Assembly: GCA_020881835.1 (NCBI GenBank)
Contig: CP052876.1
Location: 1,550,001 to 1,614,000 of the forward strand
DNA length: 64,000 nt
DNA from: Kineosporiaceae bacterium SCSIO 59966
GTDB lineage: Bacteria; Actinomycetota; Actinomycetes; Actinomycetales; SCSIO-59966
Direction: 5' to 3'
Part shown: piece by piece, positions 48,066 through 56,373 of the stretch
How the letters are laid out: every line of letters begins with the position of its first letter
Position numbering within the stretch: position 1 is the first letter of the stretch
Translations under genes and position numbers: made by a program
The notes under the pieces: model-generated
Seen by the model: only the letters and a program-made list of their open reading frames with translations
The model's database searches: none
What the model was told of the DNA's origin: nothing

Positions 48066-49673
48066 ATGTCGTCCCGTCCTCTGACTGCACGGACGCGTGC
48101 CGCCCGGCCACGACAGCTGCTGGACCTGGACCCCGTCACCGTCCGCAAGGCCCGGTCGCTGGCCCGGCGCGCCACCCGACCGGTCGTCCGTCTGGCCCGG
48201 ACGCACACGACCGTCTCGGTCGAGCGCGCGACGCTGCGGATGGCCGGCCTGGCCGGTGCGGACGCCGAGCGGGTGCCCTGGGTGAACCACCTCGTGGACG
48301 CCGTCCGCGAGCAGGTGGGGATCGAGCACGGCGTCGCGCTCCCGGTCTGGGACGCCCTCGCCCGCGGGCAGGCGCCTGACCTGCTGACGCTGGCGCAGAA
48401 GGCGAGCTCGGGCGCGGTGTCGTTCCGGCTGCCGCAGGGCCGGGACGCCGACCGGGTCGCGCGCGCCGCCCGCCGGGACGTCGCCGCCGGGGTCCGGCGG
48501 ATCGACCGGGCCCGCACGGACCGGGAGCGCCTGGTCCGCCGCCTCGGCGACCCCCCGCAGCGTCCCTGGATCTACCTCATCGTCGCGACCGGGGACATCT
48601 ACGAGGACATCCCCCAGGCCCAGGCGGCCGCCCGGGAGGGCGCCGACGTCATCGCCGTGATCCGCTCGACCGGCCAGTCCCTGCTCGACTACGTCCCCGA
48701 GGGTGCCACCCGGGAGGGGTACGCCGGCACCTACGCCACCCAGGAGAACTTCCGGCTCATGCGGGTCGCGCTCGACGAGGTCAGTGCCGAGCTGGGCCGC
48801 TACGTCCGCCTGACGAACTACGCCTCGGGGCTGTGCATGCCCGAGATCGCGACGCTGGCCGGGCTCGAGCGGCTCGACATGATGCTCAACGACTCGATGT
48901 ACGGGATCCTCTTCCGCGACATCAACCCGGTCCGCACCTTCGTCGACCAGCGCTTCAGCCGGCAGGTGCACGCCCGCGCCGGCATCATCATCAACACCGG
49001 TGAGGACAACTACCTCACCACCGCCGACGCCGTCGAGGCCGCGCACACGGTCACCGTCAGCCAGCTCGTCAACGAGGCCCTGGCCAAGGAGGCGGGGCTG
49101 GCGGACTGGCAGCTCGGCCTCGGTCACGCCTTCGAGATCAACCCTGACCTGCCGGACTCCTTCCGGCTGGAGCTGGCCCACGCGCTGCTGGCGCGCCAGC
49201 TGTTCCCCCACGCCCCGCTGAAGTGGATGCCGCCGACGAAGCACATGACCGGCGACGTGTTCCGCGGCTACCTGCTCGACGGCTTCTTCAACCTCGCCGG
49301 GGCGATGACGGGGCAGGGGATCCTGCTCGTCGGGATGATGACCGAGGCGGTCGTCACACCGTGGCTCAGCGACCGGGACCTGGCGCTGCAGAACGTCCGT
49401 TACGTGCTCAACGCGGCCGGCGGGCTGACCGAGGACTTCGCCCCACCCAGCGACGGCTTCATCGCCACCCGGGCCCGGCAGGTCCTCGCCGAGTCGGTGG
49501 ACCTGCTGGAGCGGATCGTCGACCAGGGCATGCTCGACGCCATCGCCGAGGGCACGTTCGGGCTGATGCGCCGGCCCGCCGACGGCGGCAAGGGCCTGGA
49601 CGGCGTCGCCCGGCGCGCGGACGGCTACGTCAACCCGGCCGTCGACCTGCTGGAGGAGGGCGCCACCCGATGA
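48066..49673 (+). CDS. kamD: lysine 5,6-aminomutase alpha subunit
   Basis: The 535-aa large subunit of the B12- and PLP-dependent enzyme that migrates the terminal amino group of (beta-)lysine to C5. It contains the TIM-barrel that carries substrate, PLP and B12 cap contacts: LDLDPVTVRKARSLA, DLLTLAQKASSGAVSFRLPQGRDADRV, YLIVATGDIYEDIPQAQAAAREGADVIAVIRSTGQS, YATQENFRLMR and KWMPPTKHMTGDVFRGYLLDGFFN. The length is near the clostridial protein. The stop overlaps the kamE ATG, so subunits are made in step. Confidence 0.94.
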   Translation: MSSRPLTARTRAARPRQLLDLDPVTVRKARSLARRATRPVVRLARTHTTVSVERATLRMAGLAGADAERVPWVNHLVDAVREQVGIEHGVALPVWDALARGQAPDLLTLAQKASSGAVSFRLPQGRDADRVARAARRDVAAGVRRIDRARTDRERLVRRLGDPPQRPWIYLIVATGDIYEDIPQAQAAAREGADVIAVIRSTGQSLLDYVPEGATREGYAGTYATQENFRLMRVALDEVSAELGRYVRLTNYASGLCMPEIATLAGLERLDMMLNDSMYGILFRDINPVRTFVDQRFSRQVHARAGIIINTGEDNYLTTADAVEAAHTVTVSQLVNEALAKEAGLADWQLGLGHAFEINPDLPDSFRLELAHALLARQLFPHAPLKWMPPTKHMTGDVFRGYLLDGFFNLAGAMTGQGILLVGMMTEAVVTPWLSDRDLALQNVRYVLNAAGGLTEDFAPPSDGFIATRARQVLAESVDLLERIVDQGMLDAIAEGTFGLMRRPADGGKGLDGVARRADGYVNPAVDLLEEGATR

Positions 49674-50488
49674 CGAGCACCGAGGAGCGCAGCGCCGTCC
49701 GGGGGCACGCCGAGGACCCGGGGGAGACGCGGGTGGTCCGGCCCTACGGCGACACCACCGGCGACGGGATGGTGCAGCTGTCCTTCACCCTCCCCGTGGC
49801 CCACGACAAGCGGGCCGAGGGCGCGGCCCTGCAGCTGGCGGCGAAGATGGGCGTCGAGCCGGCGATGGTCGTGCACGCCAAGGCCATGGGACCGCACTTC
49901 ACGTTCTTCATCGTCTACGGCTCGGTGCACCACCTCGTCGACCTCGCCCAGGTGCAGGTGGTCGAGCGGGAGTACCCGTTGCTGTCCGCCAAGGAGGTGG
50001 ACGCCGCGATCAAGGCGGGCCTGGGTCGCCCGCTCGTCGTCGTCGGGGCGTGCATCGGCACCGACGCGCACACGGTCGGCATCGACGCGATCCTCAACAT
50101 CAAGGGCTTCGCCGGCGAGAAGGGGCTGGAGTACTACGGCCAGATCGAGGTGGTCAACCTCGGCGCCCAGGTGCTCGTCCCGGACCTCGTCGAGCGGGCC
50201 CAGCAGGCCGGTGCGGACGCCGTACTCGTCTCCCAGGTCGTCACCCAGCGCGACGCCCACCTGCACAACACCCGGGAGATGGCCGCGGCGTTCCGCGAGG
50301 CGTACCCGGCGGACCGTCGTCCGCTGCTCGTCGTCGGCGGTCCGCGGTTCGACGAGACCGCTGCGGCAGCGCTCGGCGTCGACCGGGTGTTCGGCAGGGG
50401 CACGACCCCCGGGGAGGTGGCGTCGTACCTCGTGCACGCCCTGGTCCCAGGCGGCGCACGCAGCGAGCGACAGGAGGATCACGGATGA
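49670..50488 (+). CDS. kamE: lysine 5,6-aminomutase beta subunit
   Basis: The 272-aa cobalamin-binding subunit. A Rossmann-type B12 domain carries GACIGTDAHTVGIDAIL, which includes the DxHxxG cobalt-ligand motif, followed by NIKGFAGEKGLEYY with the lysine that holds PLP in the resting open state. The N-terminal dimerisation part includes VRPYGDTTGDGMVQLSFTLP. GADAVLVSQVVTQRDAHLHN is also conserved. Coupled to kamD before it and the ammonia-lyase after it. No reactivase gene is seen in the window. Confidence 0.94.
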   Translation: MTSTEERSAVRGHAEDPGETRVVRPYGDTTGDGMVQLSFTLPVAHDKRAEGAALQLAAKMGVEPAMVVHAKAMGPHFTFFIVYGSVHHLVDLAQVQVVEREYPLLSAKEVDAAIKAGLGRPLVVVGACIGTDAHTVGIDAILNIKGFAGEKGLEYYGQIEVVNLGAQVLVPDLVERAQQAGADAVLVSQVVTQRDAHLHNTREMAAAFREAYPADRRPLLVVGGPRFDETAAAALGVDRVFGRGTTPGEVASYLVHALVPGGARSERQEDHG

Positions 50489-50892
50489 GCCAGGAGCAGG
50501 AGCAGGACCCCCGGACCGGGCTGACCGTCGTGCACCGCCGGTACGTCCCGTACGCCCACGCCCACTACGCCGGTGACCTCGTCGACGGGGCGTACTGCCT
50601 GGGCCTGTTCGGGGACGTGGCGACGGAGATCTGCATCCGCACGGACGGCGACGAGGGCCTGTTCGCCTCGTACTCCGACGTGCAGTTCCTCGGGCCGGTG
50701 CGCGCCGGCGACGTCCTGGAGGTCACCGGGACCGTGGTCCGGGTGGGACGGCGCAGCCGGGAGATCGACTTCGCCGTCCGGGTGGTCTGCCGGGGACGTC
50801 CGGACGTGCGGGAGTCGGCCGCCGAGGTGCTCCCCGACCCGCTGGTGGTCACCACCGCCCGCGGAACCGTCGTCGTCCCGGGCCCGGCCTGA
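50485..50892 (+). CDS. kal: 3-aminobutyryl-CoA ammonia-lyase (hotdog fold)
   Basis: The 135-aa single hotdog-domain protein eliminates ammonia from L-3-aminobutyryl-CoA to give crotonyl-CoA late in lysine fermentation. Recognisable family segments are AHAHYAGDLVDGAYCLGLFGDVATEICIRTDGDEGLFASYSDVQFL (from residue 23) and VRAGDVLEVTGTVVRVGRRSREI. The ATG overlaps the kamE stop (ATGA), making a tightly coupled kamD-kamE-kal operon. A generic thioesterase is the alternative, but the GDVATE/DGDEGLF segment and context favour Kal. Confidence 0.88.
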   Translation: MSQEQEQDPRTGLTVVHRRYVPYAHAHYAGDLVDGAYCLGLFGDVATEICIRTDGDEGLFASYSDVQFLGPVRAGDVLEVTGTVVRVGRRSREIDFAVRVVCRGRPDVRESAAEVLPDPLVVTTARGTVVVPGPA

Positions 50893-50995
50893 GGCCAGTC
50901 CCACAGCGGGGCGGTCAACGGGCAAGCACGACGGACACGCCGACGAAGGCTCCGACACGCAGGACCTTGGTCACGTCTTCGTCAAGAAGCCGGGG

Positions 50996-51036
50996 CCGCT
51001 GACCTGCGCGAACGCACAAAACCGCAGGTCAGGCGG
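50996..51036 (+). terminator. hairpin downstream of kamDE-kal operon
   Basis: CCGCTGACCTGCG (50996-51008) pairs with 51023-51036 over 13 bases with one bulge, around a 14-base loop, 104 bases after kal. It could be an operon terminator or an operator. The rest of the 461-bp gap up to lnt (50893-51353) shows no other recognised feature. Confidence 0.5.
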
Positions 51037-51344
51037 CAGTTGACAGGTCGGGGCGGCGGAGTACCTTCGCCCCTGCGGTCGTCGCTGTACGGCGGGGGCC
51101 ACAGGACGTTCCCGGGGAGCTGCGGGGCACGGGCCAGCACGGCAGGCGGACCTGCTCGTCGAGCCAGACCCGAGGCGCACGCAGCCCCTCCGGGGCACCG
51201 ACGTCCTGCCACCTGGCGGTGGGCCCACGGTCAGGCCCGCGTGCTCAGTAGACAACGGACCGTCCCGGGCAGCCAGTCCCGGTCCGGCCCGGTCCGAAGG
51301 GCACGCGGGCCGACCGCGTCTCCAGGTGCTGGTCCCACGGCGAC

Positions 51345-51350
51345 TATCGT
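51345..51350 (+). promoter_or_regulatory. -10 hexamer for lnt
   Basis: TATCGT lies 3 bases before the first GTG (51354) and 6 before the second (51357). The spacing seen elsewhere favours the second. Confidence 0.4.
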
Positions 51351-51353
51351 GAC

Positions 51354-53051
51354 GTGGTGCGCGCACCCACCCCCGTGGTCCCCGTGCTGCCGACCACGGC
51401 AGCGGTGGTCGGCGCCGTGGCTGCCGGGCTCGCCCTGGACCTGTCGTTCCCCGACCCGGGCGTCTGGCCACTGGCGCCGGTCGGTGTCGCGCTGCTCGTG
51501 CTCTCGGTTGCCGGACGCCGCACCCTGCCCGCAGCCGGGCTCGGACTGCTCGCCGGGTTGGCCTTCTTCGGCCCGCTGCTGCACTGGGCCGGCATCTACG
51601 TCGGCTGGATCGCGTGGGTGCCGCTCGCCGTCCTGCAGGCCCTGTACGTGGCGTTGTTCGCCGCAGGGGCGACCTGGGCCCTCCGGTCGCCCGGCGGTCC
51701 GTTCGTGCGCGCGGTGGCGGTGGCCGCGTGGTGGGTCGCGGTGGAGGCACTGCGGGCCCGGACGCCGTTCGGCGGGTTCGGCTGGGGCCGGCTCGCCTTC
51801 TCCCAGGCCGACGCCCCCACCCTCGGGCTGGCAGCCCTGGGAGGTGCGCCGCTCGTGTCGTTCGCCGTCGCCCTGGCCGGTGGGCTGCTCGCCGCCGGAG
51901 CCGCCGCGGCGCTGCGCCGCCGCCGCGACTCTCCGCGCACCGGTGCGGCACGGCCGCGATCCCGGGCCGCCGCCCTGGCCGTCGTCCTCGCAACCGCCGC
52001 GACCGTCGTCCTGGCGGCGGGTGCGCTCGTCCCGCGGCCCACGGCCGCACAGGCGGGCGAGCTGCGGGTCGCCGCGGTCCAGGGCAACGTGCCGCGGGCC
52101 GGCCTGGACTTCAACGCCGAGCGCCGCGCCGTCCTGGACAACCACGCCCGGGCCACCACCGAGCTGGCCGAGCGGGTGGACGCCGGCGCCACCGAGCGTC
52201 CCGACGTCGTGCTGTGGCCGGAGAACTCCAGCGACATCGACCCGCTGCTCAACGCCGACGCCGCGGCCGTGATCGACGCCGCGGCGCAGGCGGTGGGCGC
52301 GCCGGTCCTCGTCGGCGCCGTCCTGCGCGTGGGGGAGGAGAACCTCGCCAACACCACCCTGGTCTGGGAGCCGGGGACCGGCCCCGTCGACGAGTACGTC
52401 AAGCAGCGTCCGGTGCCGTTCGCCGAGTACGTGCCGTACCGGGAGGTGTTCCGGCGCCTGACCAGCGCGGTCGACCTGGTCGCCAAGGACTTCGTCGCCG
52501 GCGACGAGGTCGGCCTCCTGGAGGCGGCCGGGACGCCGCTGGGCAACCTGATCTGCTTCGAGGTCGTCGAGGACGACCTGGTCCGCGACGCCGTGCGCGC
52601 CGGCGGGGAGCTGCTCGTCGTCCCGACCAACAACGCCACCTTCGGGTACACCGACGAGAGCGTCCAGCAGCTGGCGATGAGCCGCCTGCGCGCCGTCGAG
52701 CACGGCCGAGCGGTCGCGCACGTGTCCACCGTGGGTGTCAGCGCGCTCATCGCCCCGGACGGCGCGGTGCTCGCCGACACCGGTCTGTTCACCACCGCGG
52801 TGCTGGAGGGCGACCTGCCGCTACGGACCGCGACGACCCCTGCCACCCGGCTGGGGGAGGCACCCGAGCTGGCGCTGACGGCGCTCGGCGTCCTGGCCGT
52901 CCTGGTCGGCGCCGCTCGGGGACGTCGCCGTGGCCCGGCCCGCCCCGCCGGCCGTGCAGGTGCCCGGCGGCCCGGCCCGGACGGCGACCCGGACCCCGTC
53001 GGCCCGGCCGGCCGCCGTCGAGCAGTCACCGAGGAGGTGGGCGCGTCGTGA
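51354..53051 (+). CDS. lnt: apolipoprotein N-acyltransferase
   Basis: Lnt adds the third acyl chain to lipoprotein N-termini in the membrane. The 565-aa product has about seven membrane helices in the first 230 residues and a C-terminal nitrilase-like domain: catalytic Glu in VVLWPENSSDIDPLL, Lys in YVKQRPVPFAEYVP, and Cys in LGNLICFEVVEDDLV, with PTNNATFGYTDESVQQL. The last 55 residues are an Arg/Gly/Pro-rich tail. GTG GTG start; the second codon may be the true one. In mycobacteria Lnt and Ppm1 are linked or fused; here they overlap by GTGA. Confidence 0.93.
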   Translation: MVRAPTPVVPVLPTTAAVVGAVAAGLALDLSFPDPGVWPLAPVGVALLVLSVAGRRTLPAAGLGLLAGLAFFGPLLHWAGIYVGWIAWVPLAVLQALYVALFAAGATWALRSPGGPFVRAVAVAAWWVAVEALRARTPFGGFGWGRLAFSQADAPTLGLAALGGAPLVSFAVALAGGLLAAGAAAALRRRRDSPRTGAARPRSRAAALAVVLATAATVVLAAGALVPRPTAAQAGELRVAAVQGNVPRAGLDFNAERRAVLDNHARATTELAERVDAGATERPDVVLWPENSSDIDPLLNADAAAVIDAAAQAVGAPVLVGAVLRVGEENLANTTLVWEPGTGPVDEYVKQRPVPFAEYVPYREVFRRLTSAVDLVAKDFVAGDEVGLLEAAGTPLGNLICFEVVEDDLVRDAVRAGGELLVVPTNNATFGYTDESVQQLAMSRLRAVEHGRAVAHVSTVGVSALIAPDGAVLADTGLFTTAVLEGDLPLRTATTPATRLGEAPELALTALGVLAVLVGAARGRRRGPARPAGRAGARRPGPDGDPDPVGPAGRRRAVTEEVGAS

Positions 53052-53818
53052 GGGTGCTCGTCGTCGTCCCCACCTACAACGAGCGGGAGAGCCTGCCGGG
53101 GACGATTCGCCGGCTGCGCACCGCCGTGCCCGAGGCTGACGCGCTCGTCGTCGACGACGCCAGCCCGGACGGCACCGGCGACCTCGCCGACGCGCTCGCC
53201 GCGGACGACGAGCAGGTCCACGTCCTGCACCGGGCGGCCAAGGAGGGGCTCGGGGCCGCGTACGTCGCCGGGTTCGGCTGGGGCCTGGGCCGCGGGTACG
53301 ACGTCCTGGTCGAGATGGACGCCGACGGCTCCCACCAGCCCGAGCAGCTGCCCCGGATGCTCGCCGCGCTCGCCGACGGCGCCGACCTCGTCCTGGGGTC
53401 CCGGTGGGTGCCGGGGGGCGCGGTGCACAACTGGCCCCGCCACCGGCTGCTGCTGAGCCGGGGGGGCAACGTCTACACCCGGGTGGTCACCGGGATCGGG
53501 CTGCAGGACGCCACCGGCGGGTTCCGGGTGTTCCGGCGCGAGGTGCTCGAGGGCCTGGACCTGGCGGACGTCGCCTCCCAGGGCTACTGCTTCCAGGTGG
53601 ACCTGGCGTGGCGCGCCGTGCGGGCCGGGTACGACGTCCGCGAGGTGCCGATCGACTTCGTCGAGCGCGCCGTGGGCACGAGCAAGATGAGCCGTGACAT
53701 CGTCCTGGAGGCGCTGTGGCGGGTGACGCTCTGGGGGGTGACCCACCGGGTGTCACAGGTCACCGGGGCCCTGCGTCGCAGGCGAAGCCGGCGTGAGGAG
53801 GCGGCGTGGCGGGCGTGA
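53048..53818 (+). CDS. ppm1: polyprenol-phosphate mannosyltransferase
   Basis: The 256-aa family 2 glycosyltransferase (DPM1-like) makes polyprenyl-phosphate-mannose from GDP-mannose for protein mannosylation and lipoglycans. Motifs: VVVPTYNERESLPGTI, VVDDASPDGTGDLAD, VEMDADGSHQPEQL (DXD), LGSRWVPGGAVHNWP and a C-terminal VGTSKMSRDIVLEALWRV. There is no C-terminal membrane domain, so membrane tethering may depend on Lnt, as in species where the two interact. GTG start overlaps the lnt stop. Confidence 0.93.
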   Translation: MRVLVVVPTYNERESLPGTIRRLRTAVPEADALVVDDASPDGTGDLADALAADDEQVHVLHRAAKEGLGAAYVAGFGWGLGRGYDVLVEMDADGSHQPEQLPRMLAALADGADLVLGSRWVPGGAVHNWPRHRLLLSRGGNVYTRVVTGIGLQDATGGFRVFRREVLEGLDLADVASQGYCFQVDLAWRAVRAGYDVREVPIDFVERAVGTSKMSRDIVLEALWRVTLWGVTHRVSQVTGALRRRRSRREEAAWRA

Positions 53819-54288
53819 GCCGGCGCGGGGGCTGGGTGCGCTGGGTCGTCGTGGCTCTGCTCGTCGTCCCGCTCGCCGAGCTGCTCGTGATCCTGCAGGT
53901 CGGGGACCTGATCGGCGGGTGGCCGACGGTGCTGCTCCTGGTCGCCGAGTCGGCTCTGGGCGCCTACCTGCTGGGCCGTGAGGGCCCGGCGACGTGGCGA
54001 CGGCTCCAGGCGGCTCTGGGCGCGGGCCGGATGCCCTCGGCGGAGCTGACCGACGCCGCGCTGGTGCTCGTCGGGGGGACCCTGCTGCTCACTCCCGGGT
54101 TCATCACCGATGCCGTCGGGTTCTTCTGCATCCTGCCGCCGACGCGGCCGCTGGCCCGCCGGTGGGTGCTCGCGGCCTTCCGCCGCCGGGTCACGGTGCG
54201 GGTCGTGCCCGGGTCCGGTCCGGCCAGGGGGCCGCAGCGGGGGCCCGGTCCGGACGACGTGATCGAGGGCGAGATCGTCGAGGAGTGA
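53806..54288 (+). CDS. fxsA: FxsA family membrane protein
   Basis: The 160-aa protein of the FxsA (phage T7 exclusion suppressor) family. About three or four membrane segments: WVVVALLVVPLAELLVILQVG, WPTVLLLVAESALGAYLLGREG, and LTDAALVLVGGTLLLTPGFITDAVGFFCILPPTRPL. The LLTPGFITDA motif is diagnostic. The role in the cell is unknown. The GTG start lies inside the last 13 bases of ppm1, so the three genes form one coupled unit. A strong hairpin follows. Confidence 0.9.
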   Translation: MAGVSRRGGWVRWVVVALLVVPLAELLVILQVGDLIGGWPTVLLLVAESALGAYLLGREGPATWRRLQAALGAGRMPSAELTDAALVLVGGTLLLTPGFITDAVGFFCILPPTRPLARRWVLAAFRRRVTVRVVPGSGPARGPQRGPGPDDVIEGEIVEE

Positions 54289-54289
54289 C

Positions 54290-54332
54290 GAGGCCGGCCG
54301 CGTCCCTGGGGGGAGGGGACGCGACCGGCCTC
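54290..54332. terminator. bidirectional terminator between fxsA and rbpA
   Basis: Seventeen-base arms (54290-54306 and 54316-54332) pair with one mismatch around a 9-base loop, between convergent stop codons. It is the strongest hairpin of the window. Confidence 0.75.
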
Positions 54333-54363
54333 GGTTCAGGAGCCGGCACACGGCCGGCACGGG

Positions 54364-54717
54364 TCAGGCGCTGCGTCGTCCGCTGTGCAGTCGACCGCTG
54401 CGCAGCAGCTCCAGGCGCTCGTCGAGCAGGACCTCGAGCTCGGCGATCGTGCGCCGCTCCAGCAGCATGTCCCAGTGGGTGCGCTGCGGCCGGGTGGGCT
54501 TGGCCTCGGGACGCTCGCCGTCCCGCAGCAGCGCCTCAGCGCCGCAGCGGCACTCCCACAGCGGGGGCACGTCGGCCTCCACCGAGAACGGGATGGTGAT
54601 CGTGTGCCCGTTGGGGCAGTCGTAGACGGCGATGGTGCGCGGGGCCGGCTCGACGCCCTCGTCGTTCTCCATGCTCTGGGCACCCAGTCGGGTGCCTCGC
54701 AGGCTGCGGTCGCTCAT
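54364..54717 (-). CDS. rbpA: RNA polymerase-binding protein RbpA
   Basis: The 117-aa actinobacterial activator binds sigma and stabilises open complexes. The N-terminal tail (DRSLRGTRLGAQSMENDEG), zinc core (YDCPNGHTITIPFSVEADVPPLWECRCG), basic linker and sigma-interaction domain (THWDMLLERRTIAELEVLLDERLELLR) are all present. Good ribosome site (GAGGGGG). Its presence fits the leaderless, -10-driven promoters seen in this window. Confidence 0.95.
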   Translation of the reverse strand: MSDRSLRGTRLGAQSMENDEGVEPAPRTIAVYDCPNGHTITIPFSVEADVPPLWECRCGAEALLRDGERPEAKPTRPQRTHWDMLLERRTIAELEVLLDERLELLRSGRLHSGRRSA

Positions 54718-54888
54718 GTGGTCCCCCTCAGCTCCTCGGGCGACGCCCCGGGTCGAGGCGTTCGGCGTGCCGCTCACCGGGTCCAACGCGGGTCCGGCGA
54801 GCGGTGTTCCGGGCGGGCGTGTGGGAGGGCGCACGTCCGTGCGTTGCCGGGGCTGCACCGGCGTCCCCTGGGCCGCGGACCTCGCTGC

Positions 54889-56274
54889 TCACACCTTGCG
54901 TGGCTGGACGTTGCCGGCGTCGGCGATGCCCTTGCGGACGTCGACCTTGACCAGCAGGAGCCCACCGACGACGAAGAAGACGAGGAGCGACAGGATCGCG
55001 GGGCGGTAGGAGTCGGTGAGCTGGAACATCAGCCCGAACAGGAAGGTGCCGAACCAGCTGGTGCCGCGCTCGGCGGCCTGGTACAGGCTGAAGTACTCGG
55101 CCTGGCGACCGAGGGGCACGAGCTGGCTGTACAGCGAGCGGGACAGCGCCTGGGTGCCGCCGAGCACGAGGCCGATGCCGACGGCCAACGCGAGGAAGAG
55201 GGCGAACTGGCCCTCGGGCAGGACGAAGCCGACGGCCACCACACCGGTCCACATGACGATCCCGTAGAGCACCGACCGCTTGGCGCCGATCCTGGCGGCC
55301 ATCCGCCCGAACACCAGCGCGCCACCGAAGGCGACGAACTGGACGAGCAGGATCGTGATGATCAGCTGTGACTCGTTGAACCCGAGCTCGGCCTGGCCGT
55401 AGAGGCTCGAGGAGCCGATGACGGTCTGGATGCCGTCGTTGAAGAACAGGTACGCCACGAGGAACAGCAGTGTCTGCGGGTAGCCGCGCAGGTGCTTGAG
55501 GGTCTGCCAGAGCTGCCCGAACGACTCGGTCACCAGGTTGCCGCGCTCGACCGGCGCGAGCCGCACGGGAGGCCGGTTGCGCAGCCCGAGGAACGGGATG
55601 AGGGTGAACACCCCCCACCAGATCCCCGCACTCAGCAGGGAGATCCGGACCGTCTGGCCGGCGTCCAGACCGAGGGAGCCGCCCATCGTCACCAGCGCCA
55701 GGTTGACCGCCAGCAGCAGGCCCCCCCCCAGGTAGCCGAGCGCCCAGCCGCGCGAGGACACCCGGTCCCGCTCGTCGGGGGTGGCGATCTGGACCAGGAT
55801 CGCGTCGTAGACGACCAGTGAGGCGCCCAGGCAGATGTTGGCGACGAACTGCAGGGCGGCCCCCAGCTGCCAGTTCGTGCCGGTGACGAGGAACATGGAC
55901 GCCGCGGCCAGGGACCCGACCCACGCGAACCCGGCGAGCAGGTGCTTGGGACGCGGTGAGCGGTCGGCGATCGCCCCGACCACGGGCAGCAGCAGCGCCG
56001 ACAGCAGGGTCGAGGCGGTGACGACGTACAGGGCGAGCGAGCCGGCGGCCACCGGCAGACCGAGGACCGACAGGTCCGTCGTGCAGACCTCGTCGGCGGG
56101 CACGTCCGGGCAGGCTGCCGCCCGGGCCACCGACGACAGGTACGGCACGAACAGCACGGTGGCCGTGGTGGTGACGTAGGCGGAGTTGGCCCAGTCGTAG
56201 AAGTACCAGGCACGCTGCTCGCGCCTGCGCTCCTGCTCGGTCGCGGCGACGGGGCTCACGGCGGGTGTGGACAC
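54889..56274 (-). CDS. MFS transporter, UMF1/Atg22-like family
   Basis: The 461-aa permease has about 12 membrane segments. The N-terminal REQRAWYFYDWANSAYVTTTATVLF motif is diagnostic of the UMF1 family, and the VVYDAILVQIATPDERDRVSSRGWALGYLGGG segment is also conserved. Substrate unknown; yeast Atg22 exports amino acids from the vacuole, but bacterial members are uncharacterised. A 171-bp gap without a recognised feature separates it from rbpA on the same strand. Confidence 0.9.
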   Translation of the reverse strand: MSTPAVSPVAATEQERRREQRAWYFYDWANSAYVTTTATVLFVPYLSSVARAAACPDVPADEVCTTDLSVLGLPVAAGSLALYVVTASTLLSALLLPVVGAIADRSPRPKHLLAGFAWVGSLAAASMFLVTGTNWQLGAALQFVANICLGASLVVYDAILVQIATPDERDRVSSRGWALGYLGGGLLLAVNLALVTMGGSLGLDAGQTVRISLLSAGIWWGVFTLIPFLGLRNRPPVRLAPVERGNLVTESFGQLWQTLKHLRGYPQTLLFLVAYLFFNDGIQTVIGSSSLYGQAELGFNESQLIITILLVQFVAFGGALVFGRMAARIGAKRSVLYGIVMWTGVVAVGFVLPEGQFALFLALAVGIGLVLGGTQALSRSLYSQLVPLGRQAEYFSLYQAAERGTSWFGTFLFGLMFQLTDSYRPAILSLLVFFVVGGLLLVKVDVRKGIADAGNVQPRKV

Positions 56275-56373
56275 GGCGGCATCATCCTGCCCGAGGGCGT
56301 CCTCGTGGGAGCACCTCGGGCAGCGTGTCGGCGGTGCCGCCGGTGCCGCCGGTGCTGCCAGTGCCGGTGGCGG

